Positions 50,126 through 58,430 of a DNA stretch of 64,000 nucleotides are shown here, one piece after another. The notes below the pieces were generated by a model. It ran no database searches. It was not told the origin of the DNA and saw only the letters and a list, made by a program, of their open reading frames with translations. Each line of letters opens with the position of its first letter. Within the stretch, counting starts at the first letter, position 1. This stretch comes from Micromonospora parathelypteridis (lineage in GTDB: Bacteria > Actinomycetota > Actinomycetes > Mycobacteriales > Micromonosporaceae): NCBI RefSeq assembly GCF_014201145.1, contig NZ_JACHDP010000001.1, forward strand, positions 6,758,001 to 6,822,000, read 5' to 3'. The position numbers and the translations under genes are program-made.

Positions 50126-51124
50126 GTGGAACTGACCACCATCTGGTTTCTCCTCGTCGCCGTGCTGTTCACCGGGTACTTCATCCTGGAGGGCTTCGAC
50201 TTCGGCGTCGGCATGCTGCTGCCCGTCCTCGGCCGCGACGACCGGGAACGCCGCGTCCTGATCAACACCATCGGCCCGGTCTGGGACGGCAACGAGGTCT
50301 GGCTGATCACCGCCGGCGGCGCCATGTTCGCCTCCTTCCCCGAGTGGTACGCCACCCTGTTCTCCGGCTTCTACCTGCCGCTGCTGCTGATCCTGCTGGC
50401 CCTGATCGCCCGCGGGGTGGCCTTCGAATACCGGCACAAGCGCCCCGAGGCGTCCTGGAAGCGCCGCTGGGACGCGGCGATCGTGATCGGTTCGCTGTTG
50501 CCGTCGGTCCTGTGGGGCATCGCCTTCGCCAACATCCTGCGCGGGGTGCCACTGAACGCCGAGCACGAGTACGTCGGCGGTCTGTTCAACCTGCTCAACC
50601 CGTACGCCCTGCTGGGCGGGGCGACCACCCTCGCCCTGTTCCTCACCCACGGCGCGGTGTTCATCGCCCTGAAGACCACCGGTGACATCCGCGAGCGCGC
50701 GGGCGCCCTCGCGGTGCGCCTCGGCGTCGGCGCCGCCGTGCTCGCGGTCGGGTTCCTGACCTGGACGTTGACCATCCGGTCCAGCGCGGCCGCCGTCGTG
50801 CTCGCCGTCGGCGCGGCCCTCGCCCTGCTCGGAGGGCTCGCCGCCGCCCGGGTACGCCGAGAGGGCTGGGCGTTCACCGGCACCGCCGTGGCGATCGGCC
50901 TGGCCGTGGCCACCCTGTTCGCGGCACTGTTCCCGAACGTGCTGCCCTCCACCCTGGACGCCGCCGGCACGCTGACGGCCACCAACGCCGCCTCCACCCC
51001 GTACACCCTCAAGATCATGACCTGGGTGGCGGTGATCTTCACTCCGGTCGTGCTGGGCTACCAGGGGTGGACGTACTGGGTGTTCCGCAAGCGCATCGGC
51101 GTGGCCAACATCCCGCAGCACTGA
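50126..51124 (+). CDS. cydB: Cytochrome bd ubiquinol oxidase subunit II
   Basis: About 332 residues from GTG 50126, preceded by GGAG. Eight hydrophobic segments with the subunit signature FLLVAVLFTGYFILEGFDFGVG at the N-terminus, GPVWDGNEVWLITAGGAMFASFPEWYA and the terminal YQGWTYWVF. It forms the oxidase heterodimer with CydA in the cytoplasmic membrane. The gene ends in front of a 10-bp-stem hairpin. Confidence 0.97.
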   Translation: MELTTIWFLLVAVLFTGYFILEGFDFGVGMLLPVLGRDDRERRVLINTIGPVWDGNEVWLITAGGAMFASFPEWYATLFSGFYLPLLLILLALIARGVAFEYRHKRPEASWKRRWDAAIVIGSLLPSVLWGIAFANILRGVPLNAEHEYVGGLFNLLNPYALLGGATTLALFLTHGAVFIALKTTGDIRERAGALAVRLGVGAAVLAVGFLTWTLTIRSSAAAVVLAVGAALALLGGLAAARVRREGWAFTGTAVAIGLAVATLFAALFPNVLPSTLDAAGTLTATNAASTPYTLKIMTWVAVIFTPVVLGYQGWTYWVFRKRIGVANIPQH

Positions 51125-51129
51125 GCGTC

Positions 51130-51162
51130 GGGTGCGGGGTCGGTCGCGCCGGCCCCGCACCC
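51130..51162 (+). terminator. cydB terminator hairpin
   Basis: GGGTGCGGGG (51130-51139) pairs perfectly with CCCCGCACCC (51153-51162). Six bases after the cydB stop codon; no T tract. Confidence 0.65.
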
Positions 51163-51234
51163 GCCGCCCGCTCCGCCCGCGCCAGACGGACCGCCGGCCC
51201 AACCGCTCACCGGCTCGCCGGCTCGCCGGCAACG

Positions 51235-51310
51235 TGATCGACTCCATTTCGCCGACATGGCGGTATCCGCGGGCCGGGAAAGCGCAACGTCGGCGAAATG
51301 GAGTCGATCA
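51235..51310. repeat. Long intergenic inverted repeat, GATCGACTCC family, copy 1
   Basis: Perfect 22-bp arms at 51235-51256 and 51289-51310 (arm begins TGATCGACTCC and ends CGCCGAC) enclose a 32-nt loop. After the first arm the sequence continues ATGGCGGTATCC. The element fills most of the gap between cydB and the acetyltransferase. Copy 2 at 58431-58504 shares GATCGACTCC-N7-CGACATGG and most of the following 8 bases. Confidence 0.75.
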
Positions 51311-51339
51311 TGCCCCCGCGCTCCCGCTAGCCTGTGCCG

Positions 51340-52533
51340 ATGCCCGATCCCGTACACGTTCGCGAACTCACCGCTGACGACCTCGACGCCGCCTGGGAGC
51401 TGGGCCGGTTCGCGTTCGGATCCGACCCGCAGCGCCCCGCGCACGCCTCGGCCGAGGTGCCCGGCCTGACCCGCTACGGCGCGTTCGACGACGCCGGTCG
51501 ACTCGTCGGCAAGGCCGTCGACCTGCACCACGACCAGTGGTGGACCGGGCGCGCGGTGCCCGCCGCCGACGTCGCCGGGGTGGCGGTCGCCCCCGAGGCC
51601 CGTGGCCGGGGCGTGGCTCGGGCCATGCTCACCGCCCTGCTGCGCGGTGCCCACGAACGCGGCGCGGCGATCAGCGCGCTCTACCCGACCGTCGCCGCCC
51701 CCTACCGCGCCTGCGGGTGGGAGGCCGCCGGAGTGCTGCGGACCGTCGATCTGCGCACCGCCGCGCTGCCCCGACACCGACCCGCCGCGCATCTCAGCGT
51801 TCGCGCCGGCACTCCGGCCGACCTGCCCGCCGTCAGCGCCCTGTACGAGCGGGTCACCCGGCACCGCAACGGCATGCTCACCCGCCGGGGCGAGCTGTTC
51901 GACTCCTTCGCCGCCGACCGTGGCCTGCCCGGCGACGGGGTCACCCTCGTCGAGGCCGATGGCGACCTGGTCGGCTACGCCACCTGGCAGCGGGGCCGTG
52001 GCTACGGCGCCGATTCGGTGCTGACCGTCGACGAGGCGCTGGCCACCACCGCCGACGCCGCCCGGGAGCTCGTCGGGGTGCTCGGCAGTTGGGCAAGCGT
52101 CGCACCGACCCTGCGGTTCTGCCCGCTCGACGGGGACGCCGTGAGCACCCATCTGCCGCTGGAGTCGGCCCGCGAGCACGAGCGGGACCTGTGGATGCAC
52201 CGGCCGGTCGACATCGCCCGGGCGGTGGGCGCACGCGGTTGGCCCGCCCACGCCAGCGGGACCGTCGACTTCGCCCTCGCCGATCCACTTGCCGAGTGGA
52301 ACACCGGCACCTGGCGGTTGACCGTCGCCGACGGCGCCGCCGAGTTGAGCCGGATCAGCGGCGAGGCGGACCTGCGGCTGGACGTCCGCGGTTTCGCCCT
52401 GCTCTACGCCGGAGCGGCGCAGGCCCGGGCGGTCGCGCAGGCCGGGTTGCTGCACCACGCTGCCGGTGTCGACCCGAGCGCCCTCGACCTTCTGGGTGCC
52501 GGCGGGCCGGCGCAGTTGCTCGACTACTTCTGA
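51340..52533 (+). CDS. Eis-like GNAT N-acetyltransferase
   Basis: About 397 residues, the length of Eis-type enzymes, which carry tandem GNAT domains plus a SCP2-like C-terminal domain. First GNAT: VAGVAVAPEARGRGVARAML holds the acetyl-CoA loop, followed by YPTVAAPYRACGWEAAG with the conserved Tyr. The protein ends in -LDYF, consistent with Eis proteins whose C-terminal carboxylate acts as the base. Known members acetylate aminoglycosides or protein lysines; this one's substrate is unknown. ATG 51340 chosen; a GTG two codons earlier is equally possible. Confidence 0.88.
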   Translation: MPDPVHVRELTADDLDAAWELGRFAFGSDPQRPAHASAEVPGLTRYGAFDDAGRLVGKAVDLHHDQWWTGRAVPAADVAGVAVAPEARGRGVARAMLTALLRGAHERGAAISALYPTVAAPYRACGWEAAGVLRTVDLRTAALPRHRPAAHLSVRAGTPADLPAVSALYERVTRHRNGMLTRRGELFDSFAADRGLPGDGVTLVEADGDLVGYATWQRGRGYGADSVLTVDEALATTADAARELVGVLGSWASVAPTLRFCPLDGDAVSTHLPLESAREHERDLWMHRPVDIARAVGARGWPAHASGTVDFALADPLAEWNTGTWRLTVADGAAELSRISGEADLRLDVRGFALLYAGAAQARAVAQAGLLHHAAGVDPSALDLLGAGGPAQLLDYF

Positions 52534-52619
52534 CGCGGCCCCGGTCAGGCACCGAATGCGGTGACTGCTGCCTGGCGACGAGTCCGGCCCCTACAACCCG
52601 TCAGGGCGCAGTCCCAGCC

Positions 52620-52720
52620 CGGTCGATCATGGCGCCAGTCGGTGACACTTCGGGAGGTGTGGTGCCAGTTCTGGCATCTTGCAGGCGCTTTGTCACCCAC
52701 CACAACTCCATGATCGACGG
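52620..52720. repeat. Composite nested palindrome, possible degenerate third repeat
   Basis: Outer arms GTCGATCATGG (52622-52632) and CCATGATCGAC (52708-52718) are perfect; inner GGTGACA (52641-52647) pairs with TGTCACC (52691-52697), and a further TGCCAG-TT-CTGGCA lies in the middle. It contains ACTCCAT and TGATCGAC words shared with the copy at 51235. In a 226-bp gap otherwise without a gene. Confidence 0.5.
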
Positions 52721-52759
52721 GGTAGTGCGGCGCTCTGATCAAGCACGATCGTTCGCTGG

Positions 52760-53206
52760 TCAGGCCGGAAGGGCCGCCAGCTCGGCGTTCGCCCGTTGGG
52801 TGACCAGGGTGAGCACCTGGGCGGCAACGGTGGCCTCGTCGGTCGGGATGTCCCCGTACAGCCGGGTGGTGATGTCCGCGACGGCGGCCCCGACGCGGCG
52901 CTGTGTGGCGTGGCCGGCGTCGGTGAGCCGCACCTGCGGTTCGGCGGCGCCGTCGTCGATCCGCGCGAGGTCGGCGTCGACGAGCTGGGCGATCACCTCG
53001 TGCACGGTCTGCTCGTCGGTCTTGAGGGTGCTGGTGAGCCGGTGGACGAGCCGGGCCGGGGTGACAGCGCCGTCGGCGAGGACGTTGAGCGCGATCACCT
53101 GCCCGAAGATGAGCCCGAGGGGCGCGATGGCGCGGTCGAGCAGGGCCCGGGTGGCGTAGTGGGCCTGGCCGATGACCTGGCCGTTGAGCGTGGGAGCGGT
53201 GGACAT
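52760..53206 (-). CDS. MarR-like regulator
   Basis: About 148 residues. Dimer helix at the N-terminus, then a compact winged HTH (ADGAVTPARLVHRLTSTLKT, VIAQLVDADLARIDDG, VRLTDAGHATQRR). GGAGG sits four bases before ATG 53206. It is divergent from a second MarR gene and their operators overlap in the 95-bp gap. The HTH is less canonical than that of its neighbour. Confidence 0.83.
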   Translation of the reverse strand: MSTAPTLNGQVIGQAHYATRALLDRAIAPLGLIFGQVIALNVLADGAVTPARLVHRLTSTLKTDEQTVHEVIAQLVDADLARIDDGAAEPQVRLTDAGHATQRRVGAAVADITTRLYGDIPTDEATVAAQVLTLVTQRANAELAALPA

Positions 53207-53220
53207 GACGCCTCCTTCGG

Positions 53221-53255
53221 AACGTTGGCCGCGCCAACGTTGGTGCAGCCAACGT
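53221..53255. promoter_or_regulatory. Overlapping palindromic operators, divergent MarR pair
   Basis: AACGTTGG-CCGCG-CCAACGTT (53221-53241) and ACGTTGG-TGCAG-CCAACGT (53237-53255) are both perfect palindromes with 5-bp spacers and share the central CCAACGTTGG block. Another half, CCAACGAT, follows at 53277. The region lies between two divergent MarR-type genes. Confidence 0.78.
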
Positions 53256-53301
53256 AACACAGATCGTGGGTCGCACCAACGATTACTGTTAGGGTGCTGC
53301 C

Positions 53302-53754
53302 ATGGAGTTCACCGCCCCGCAGTCACCCGCCGGGCTCCGCACCACCCCGAGCTGGCTGCTCAACCAGGCCGCCGGTTACGCCGGCCGCCTCATCAGCGAG
53401 GGCTTCGCCGCGCATGACCTGCGCGGCTACCACTACCGGCTGCTCGCCTCGCTCGCCGAGGACGGGCCCGCCAGCCAGGCCGACCTCGGGCGTCGCTGCG
53501 GTATCGACCGTAGCGACGTGGTGGCGGCCATCAACGACCTGGCCGGCCGAGGCCTCGTGGTGCGCGCCTCCGACCCGGCCGACCGCCGCCGCAACGTCAT
53601 CAGCAGCACCGAGGCTGGCGCCGACGCGGCCCGCCGGATGGGCGAGACCGTCGACCGTGTCCAGGACGACCTGCTCGCCCCCCTGTCCACCACCGAGCGT
53701 GAGCAGCTGACGCGACTGCTGACCCGGCTGCTGGAGCACCACAGCCGGCTTTGA
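53302..53754 (+). CDS. MarR-family regulator
   Basis: About 150 residues, canonical MarR: WLLNQAAGYAGRLISEGFAA, winged HTH (ADLGRRCGIDRSDVVAAIND, LAGRGLVVRASDPADRRRNV, ISSTEAGADAARR) and a terminal dimer helix. Divergent from a second MarR-like gene with overlapping palindromes between; cross- or autoregulation is likely. No target enzyme or transporter is adjacent. It ends 6 bp before the convergent coiled-coil gene. Confidence 0.9.
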   Translation: MEFTAPQSPAGLRTTPSWLLNQAAGYAGRLISEGFAAHDLRGYHYRLLASLAEDGPASQADLGRRCGIDRSDVVAAINDLAGRGLVVRASDPADRRRNVISSTEAGADAARRMGETVDRVQDDLLAPLSTTEREQLTRLLTRLLEHHSRL

Positions 53755-53760
53755 CCCGCC

Positions 53761-54450
53761 TCAGCGGGCCTCGCGCAGCTCCGCCAACCGGGCCTCGATC
53801 TCGGCCAGCTCCGCGCGCAGCTTCTCCGCCTGCTGCTCCGCCTCAGCCCGCTCGGTGCCGAGGATCTGCTCCACCGCCTCCTGCACGCCCGGCACGTCGA
53901 CCAGCGCCACCATCTTCAACGCCTCGGCCGGCTTCACCACGTACGGCTTCGCGAGGGCCTTGCTGCCCTGCTGCGCGGCGACGGTCCACTCACCGTCGGC
54001 GTACGCCAATGTGACGGTGAGGCCCGCGGGGCCCTTCGGCTTGACGGCCTTGACCGCCCGCCGCGCCGGCGGCTTCTCCGTCTGCTGCTCCACCTTCGGC
54101 TCCTCCTGTCGCTGCGCGGGCACCCGCGGCGTGTCCAACACGAACTCCGGCGCGGGCACCGCCGGTGACTCCTGCGGCTCCGGCTCCGGTTTCGGCTCCG
54201 CCACCCGGCGACCGGCGCCCTTGGGCGCCACGGCCAGGTCGGCCGGGGAGAACGGCAACTCGTCGCGGCCGAAGCGCACCACCACGAACTCGTCGGACAC
54301 CTCGGGGTCGGTCAGCTCGATCACCTGACCGACCTGACCGGCGATCTGCCCCGCCGACGCGGTGAACACCACCCGCGGTTTACGCCCGGCCGCCAACGCC
54401 TCCCGGATGCTCTGCACGTCGCTAGTGGACAAACCCTGGCCGGCATCCAT
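53761..54450 (-). CDS. Coiled-coil, Lys/Pro-rich protein of unknown function
   Basis: About 229 residues. A small N-terminal globular part (KPRVVFTASAGQIAGQVGQV, then FVVVRFGRDELPFSPADLAV) is followed by a Pro/Glu/Lys-rich linker (~88-140) and a conserved middle segment (TVTLAYADGEWTVAAQQGSK, ALAKPYVVKPAEALKMVALV); residues ~195-229 are a strong coiled coil (AEQQAEKLRAELAEIEARLA). AGAGGG lies five bases before ATG 54450. I do not recognise a named family; similar proteins are likely in related actinomycetes. Soluble, possibly nucleic-acid-associated (inference). Confidence 0.7.
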   Translation of the reverse strand: MDAGQGLSTSDVQSIREALAAGRKPRVVFTASAGQIAGQVGQVIELTDPEVSDEFVVVRFGRDELPFSPADLAVAPKGAGRRVAEPKPEPEPQESPAVPAPEFVLDTPRVPAQRQEEPKVEQQTEKPPARRAVKAVKPKGPAGLTVTLAYADGEWTVAAQQGSKALAKPYVVKPAEALKMVALVDVPGVQEAVEQILGTERAEAEQQAEKLRAELAEIEARLAELREAR

Positions 54451-54516
54451 CACAACCCTCTTCCGTACACCTGTTTGATTGCTGTCTTGATACCAGCCGG
54501 CTGCGACACCCGCCGC

Positions 54517-54534
54517 AGGGGGCTCGTGCCCCCT
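54517..54534 (-). terminator. Peroxiredoxin terminator hairpin
   Basis: AGGGGGC-TCGT-GCCCCCT, 7-bp stem with a 4-base loop, abutting the peroxiredoxin stop codon on the reverse strand. Confidence 0.6.
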
Positions 54535-54995
54535 CAGCCGCCCAGCGCCCGCAGCGCCCGGTCCGCGTGGTCGTTCATGCTGACCTCGCTGTGGATCACC
54601 TCGATGACCCGCCGGTCCGTGCCGATCACGAAGGTCATCCGCTTCATGCTCAACGGCCCCAACGGCACCCGCCGCTTCACCCCGAGCTGCTGCGCCACCA
54701 CACCGTCGGAGTCCGACAGCAGCGGGTAGTCGAAGCCGTGCAGCTTGGAGAACTCCGCCTGCTTCGCCACCGGGTCGCGGCTGATGCCCACCCGCGACGC
54801 GCCCAGCGCCGTGAACTCCGCGGCGAGGTCCCGGAAGTGGCAGCTCTCCGCCGTGCACCCCCGGGTCATCGCCGCCGGGTAGAAGAACAGCACCACCGGC
54901 CCTGTCGCCAGGAACTCGGACAGTCGCCGGGGCGTGCCCGTCTCATCCGGCAGCTCGAAATCCTCGACCACGTCGCCGACACCCACACCCGCCAC
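54534..54995 (-). CDS. Peroxiredoxin, BCP/PrxQ type
   Basis: About 153 residues from GTG 54995 with GGAGG six bases upstream. Thioredoxin-fold peroxidase with peroxidatic Cys47 and resolving Cys52 in RGCTAESCHFRD, the C-x4-C pattern of atypical 2-Cys bacterioferritin-comigratory proteins; the usual PxxxT-C active-site Thr precedes Cys47 as MTRGC. It reduces H2O2 and organic hydroperoxides using thioredoxin. Monocistronic, upstream of the coiled-coil gene on the same strand. Confidence 0.92.
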   Translation of the reverse strand: MAGVGVGDVVEDFELPDETGTPRRLSEFLATGPVVLFFYPAAMTRGCTAESCHFRDLAAEFTALGASRVGISRDPVAKQAEFSKLHGFDYPLLSDSDGVVAQQLGVKRRVPLGPLSMKRMTFVIGTDRRVIEVIHSEVSMNDHADRALRALGG

Positions 54996-55040
54996 CGCGC
55001 ACCTCCGTTGTCCGATCGAACGCGCGGTGAGCGTAAGCGA

Positions 55041-55874
55041 TCACACCCAGAGGTCCGTCACCTCGTCCACCACCGTCGCGGCCTGGGCCCGCCCGGCCCG
55101 CGCCGCGCCGGCCCGTCGGGCCGGGTCCAGCACGTTGCGGCCGATCGCCGTACGCGCCGTCGCGTCCGGAGTCACCACCGCCACCCGTGATCCGGCGGCC
55201 CGCAACCCGGCCACCTGCGCCGACAACCGGGGCATCGGCCCGAACGCCGCCGACGTCGGCGCGATCACCAGCACCCGCTGCGCGTGCGCCGCCAGGTCCG
55301 CGTTCACCGACGAGCGCATCCCCCCATCGACGTAGCGGCGCGTCCCGACCGTCACCGGCGGCCACACACCCGGCACCGCGCAGCTGGCCCCGACGGCGTC
55401 CACCAGGGACACCTCGCTGTCACGGTCGAACACCACGAACTCACCGGTGGCAGCGTCCACCGCCGTGATCAGCAGCCGCCGCGCCGGCCAGTCCCGGGCC
55501 GGCAGGCGGGCCTCGATCACCGCGCGTCGCGACGCCTCCGACGGGGTACGCGCCGCGACCGCCATCGCCCCGATACGGGCCCGTGAACGCACCGCGTCCC
55601 GGGTACGCCCACCGGCCCACACCAGCCGCGCCAGCGCCACGAAGCCCAGCCGTGCCGCCATCTCGCTCGACGGCGGGACCAACTGCTCCTCGTAGAACTG
55701 CTCGACGGGCAACCCGGAACACACCTGCGCGCCGACGACCGAACCCGCCGACGTGCCCACCACCAGGTCCGCCCCGGTGACCGGCACGCCCCGCTCGACC
55801 AGCCCCGCCAGCAGCCCCAACTCCCAGGCCACACCGGTCACCCCGCCACCACCGAGCACCAACGCCGTCTGCAT
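55041..55874 (-). CDS. Patatin-like phospholipase
   Basis: About 277 residues. Oxyanion loop GGGGVTG at the N-terminus, nucleophile GTSAG with Ser42, and the dyad Asp in YVDGGM (Asp183); the pattern is complete. It would release fatty acids from phospholipids or act as a general esterase, in the cytoplasm or at the membrane face. GGAGAG lies four bases before ATG 55874. Divergent from an SDR. Substrate unknown. Confidence 0.92.
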   Translation of the reverse strand: MQTALVLGGGGVTGVAWELGLLAGLVERGVPVTGADLVVGTSAGSVVGAQVCSGLPVEQFYEEQLVPPSSEMAARLGFVALARLVWAGGRTRDAVRSRARIGAMAVAARTPSEASRRAVIEARLPARDWPARRLLITAVDAATGEFVVFDRDSEVSLVDAVGASCAVPGVWPPVTVGTRRYVDGGMRSSVNADLAAHAQRVLVIAPTSAAFGPMPRLSAQVAGLRAAGSRVAVVTPDATARTAIGRNVLDPARRAGAARAGRAQAATVVDEVTDLWV

Positions 55875-55964
55875 GTGACTCTCCTCTCGACGACCGACCC
55901 GCGCCGGTCACGGTAGCGTCGGCGCGACCCGTACGCAGCCATCGTCGATTCCAGGGAGGGCGCT

Positions 55965-56693
55965 GTGGCACCCGTCACGATCATCACCGGCGGCGGTCGC
56001 GGCATCGGCGCGGCCACCGCCCGCCGTCTCGCCGGGGCCGGTCACCACATCGGCCTGTGCTACCGCCGCGACGATGCGGCCGCCGCTGCCGTCCTGGCCG
56101 ACCTGCGCGCCGCCGGCGCGGAGGCCATCGCGGTACGCGCCGACACCACCGACCCCGACCAGGTGAGCGAGTTGTTCGACGCCGCCGCACAGCTCGGCCC
56201 GCTCACCGGCCTGGTCAACAACGCCGGCGTCACCAGCCCCATCGGGCCCTTCACCGAGCTGCGGGTCGACGACCTGCGCCGCGTCGTCGACGTGAACCTC
56301 GTCGGCTACGTGCTCTGCGCCCAGCAGGCCGCCCGCCGAATGACCGACGGCGGCGCCATCGTCAACGTCTCGTCGGCCGCCGCGACCCTCGGCAGCCCGG
56401 GGGAGTACGTGCACTACGCGGCGGTGAAGGCCGCCACCGACACCCTCACCGTGGGCCTGGCCAAGGAGCTTGCCCCGAAGGGCATCCGGGTCAACGCCGT
56501 CGCGCCGGGCATCGTGCGTACCGACATCCACGCCGACTCCGGCGTACCCGACCGCGCCGACTCAGCGGCCGGTCGCATCCCGCTGGGCCGTGCCGGCGAA
56601 CCCGACGAGATCGCCGCGGCCATCGCCTGGCTGCTCGGCCCGGACGCCTCGTACGCCACCGGAACGGTGCTGCGGGTGTCCGGCGGTCTCTGA
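55965..56693 (+). CDS. SDR-family oxidoreductase (FabG-like)
   Basis: About 242 residues. Classical short-chain dehydrogenase: TGGGRGIG near residue 8, NNAGVTSPIGP, catalytic Ser-Tyr-Lys in VNVSSAAATLG and YAAVK, then the NAPGIV-type APGIVRTDIH. Close to 3-oxoacyl-ACP reductases and glucose dehydrogenase-like sugar SDRs; substrate not assignable. GTG start with GGAGGG upstream. Convergent with the small MFS partner gene across a short gap. Confidence 0.93.
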   Translation: MAPVTIITGGGRGIGAATARRLAGAGHHIGLCYRRDDAAAAAVLADLRAAGAEAIAVRADTTDPDQVSELFDAAAQLGPLTGLVNNAGVTSPIGPFTELRVDDLRRVVDVNLVGYVLCAQQAARRMTDGGAIVNVSSAAATLGSPGEYVHYAAVKAATDTLTVGLAKELAPKGIRVNAVAPGIVRTDIHADSGVPDRADSAAGRIPLGRAGEPDEIAAAIAWLLGPDASYATGTVLRVSGGL

Positions 56694-56728
56694 CCACGCG
56701 TTCGCGGCCGGAGACCGCCGGACCCGGC

Positions 56729-56854
56729 TCAGTGCGTGAACAGCTTCGCCGCCGTGATGACGGTCTGCGCCACCCCGTAGCCGAGCAGCGCCGCCACCAC
56801 CAACCAGGAGATCCACAACCGGGCCTGCTGCCCGTGTCGGCTGTCGTCGCTCAT
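56729..56854 (-). CDS. 41-residue single-TM partner of the OFA-family MFS transporter
   Basis: Very short frame reading MSDDSRHGQQARLWISWLVV, then a hydrophobic segment and VITAAKLFTH. A polar N-terminus of ~11 residues is followed by one TM helix. The start overlaps the MFS stop by 4 bp (ATGA), so it is co-translated with that transporter. Small proteins of this type are annotated as MFS transporter small subunits next to oxalate/formate-type MFS genes. Function in assembly or gating is inference. Confidence 0.75.
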   Translation of the reverse strand: MSDDSRHGQQARLWISWLVVAALLGYGVAQTVITAAKLFTH

Positions 56855-58269
56855 CGCGTGCCACTCCTCTGCACCGTCGCGTCCTCGTCCACGCTCTGAT
56901 CCGCCGCCGCCGCCGGCTCGTGGTAGCGCTGCGGCACCGGCCGCACCAGCAGGTTCGCCACGAAGCCCACGGCCAGCACACCCACCATCGTGAACAGCGC
57001 CGGCCGGTAGGCCGCGGCCGTCAACGAGCCCGGCTCACCCTGCGCGTCGAGGAACCCGTTGACGATCAGCGGACCCGCGATCCCCGCCGCCGACCAGGCG
57101 GTCAGCAGCCGACCGTGGATCGCACCGACCTGGAACGTGCCGAACAGGTCCCGCAGGTACGCCGGCACCGTGGCGAAGCCACCGCCGTAGAACGACAGGA
57201 TCACACAGGCCAACAGCACGAACAGCGCCGTCGCGGTCTGTCCGACCAGGGCCAGCAGCGCGTACAGCACCATGCCGACACCCAGGTACACCATGTAGAT
57301 CGGCTTGCGGCCGATGACGTCCGAGGTGGACGACCAGACGAACCGGCCGGCCATGTTGAACAGCGACAGCAGACCCACGAAGCCGCCGGCCGCCGCGACG
57401 GTCACCGCCGAGGTGCCGTTGTCCCGGAAGAAGTCCTGGATCATCGGGCTGGCCTGTTCCAGGATGCCGATGCCGGCTGTCACGTTGCAGAACAGCACGA
57501 CCCACAGCAGCCAGAACGAACGGGTCTTCACGGCGTTCGCGGCCGACACGTTCGCCGTCGTGACCAGCGGTTTCGCCGCCACGCTGGCGGGGTCGAAGCC
57601 GGCTGGCCGCCAGTCCTGCGCGGGCACCCGCACGTTGGCCACCCCGAACATCATGATCACGAAGTAGCCCAGGCCGAGCGTCACGAACAGCCACACCAGG
57701 GCGTTGCCCGACGCGGTCGAACCCGCGTTGGCCGGGTCGTATGCGGGGTCGTAGAACGACAGCAGTTGCCGGGACAGGGGAGAGGCGACCATTGCCCCAC
57801 CGCCGAACCCCATGATCGCCAACCCGGTGGCCAGGCCCGGCCGGTCCGGGAACCACTTGATCAGGGTGGAGACGGGGGAGATGTAGCCGATTCCCAGACC
57901 GATGCCGCCGAGCAGGCCGTAGCCCAGATACAGCAGCCACAGTTGTGTCGTGGCGATGCCCAGCGAACCCACCAGGAAGCCCGCCGCCCAGAAACAGGCG
58001 GAGACGAACATCGCCTTGCGCGGTCCGTTCGCCTCCACCCAGGTCCCGGCGACCGCGGCGGACAGTCCCAGCATCACGATCGCGATGCTGAAGATGACCC
58101 CGATCGCGGTCTGGCTGGTGTCGAAGTGGGCGATCAGCGAGTTCTTGTAGACGCTGGTCGCGTAGACCTGGCCGATGCAGAGGTGGATGGCCAATGCCGC
58201 CGGGGGTATGAGCCACCGGCTGTAGCCGGGTGGCGCGATGGTGTGCCGACGATCGAGTGCGGAAAGCAT
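56851..58269 (-). CDS. OFA-family MFS transporter (oxalate/formate antiporter-like)
   Basis: About 472 residues with twelve hydrophobic segments from ATG 58269 (AGGA eight bases upstream). OFA signatures: RWLIPPAALAIHLCIGQVYA, WVEANGPRKAMF, GIGYISPVSTLIKWFPDRPG, and NMAGRFVWSSTSDVIGRKP. In Oxalobacter OxlT exchanges oxalate for formate; bacterial relatives move mono- and dicarboxylates. The gene overlaps the 41-residue partner. A related palindromic repeat lies upstream. Substrate unknown. Confidence 0.93.
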   Translation of the reverse strand: MLSALDRRHTIAPPGYSRWLIPPAALAIHLCIGQVYATSVYKNSLIAHFDTSQTAIGVIFSIAIVMLGLSAAVAGTWVEANGPRKAMFVSACFWAAGFLVGSLGIATTQLWLLYLGYGLLGGIGLGIGYISPVSTLIKWFPDRPGLATGLAIMGFGGGAMVASPLSRQLLSFYDPAYDPANAGSTASGNALVWLFVTLGLGYFVIMMFGVANVRVPAQDWRPAGFDPASVAAKPLVTTANVSAANAVKTRSFWLLWVVLFCNVTAGIGILEQASPMIQDFFRDNGTSAVTVAAAGGFVGLLSLFNMAGRFVWSSTSDVIGRKPIYMVYLGVGMVLYALLALVGQTATALFVLLACVILSFYGGGFATVPAYLRDLFGTFQVGAIHGRLLTAWSAAGIAGPLIVNGFLDAQGEPGSLTAAAYRPALFTMVGVLAVGFVANLLVRPVPQRYHEPAAAADQSVDEDATVQRSGTR

Positions 58270-58430
58270 GCGCTGCTTCCTCTCCAATGCGGACGAGAAA
58301 CGTCCCGCACAACGTGCCCACACCACGGGCACGAGGCAAACCTCATCATCGCCGGACGGTCGCTGCGCTGAGCTGAGCGGTCACTCAGCCCCGACGGCGA
58401 GCCACCGGGCGGCCGGCCACACGAGGCGGA

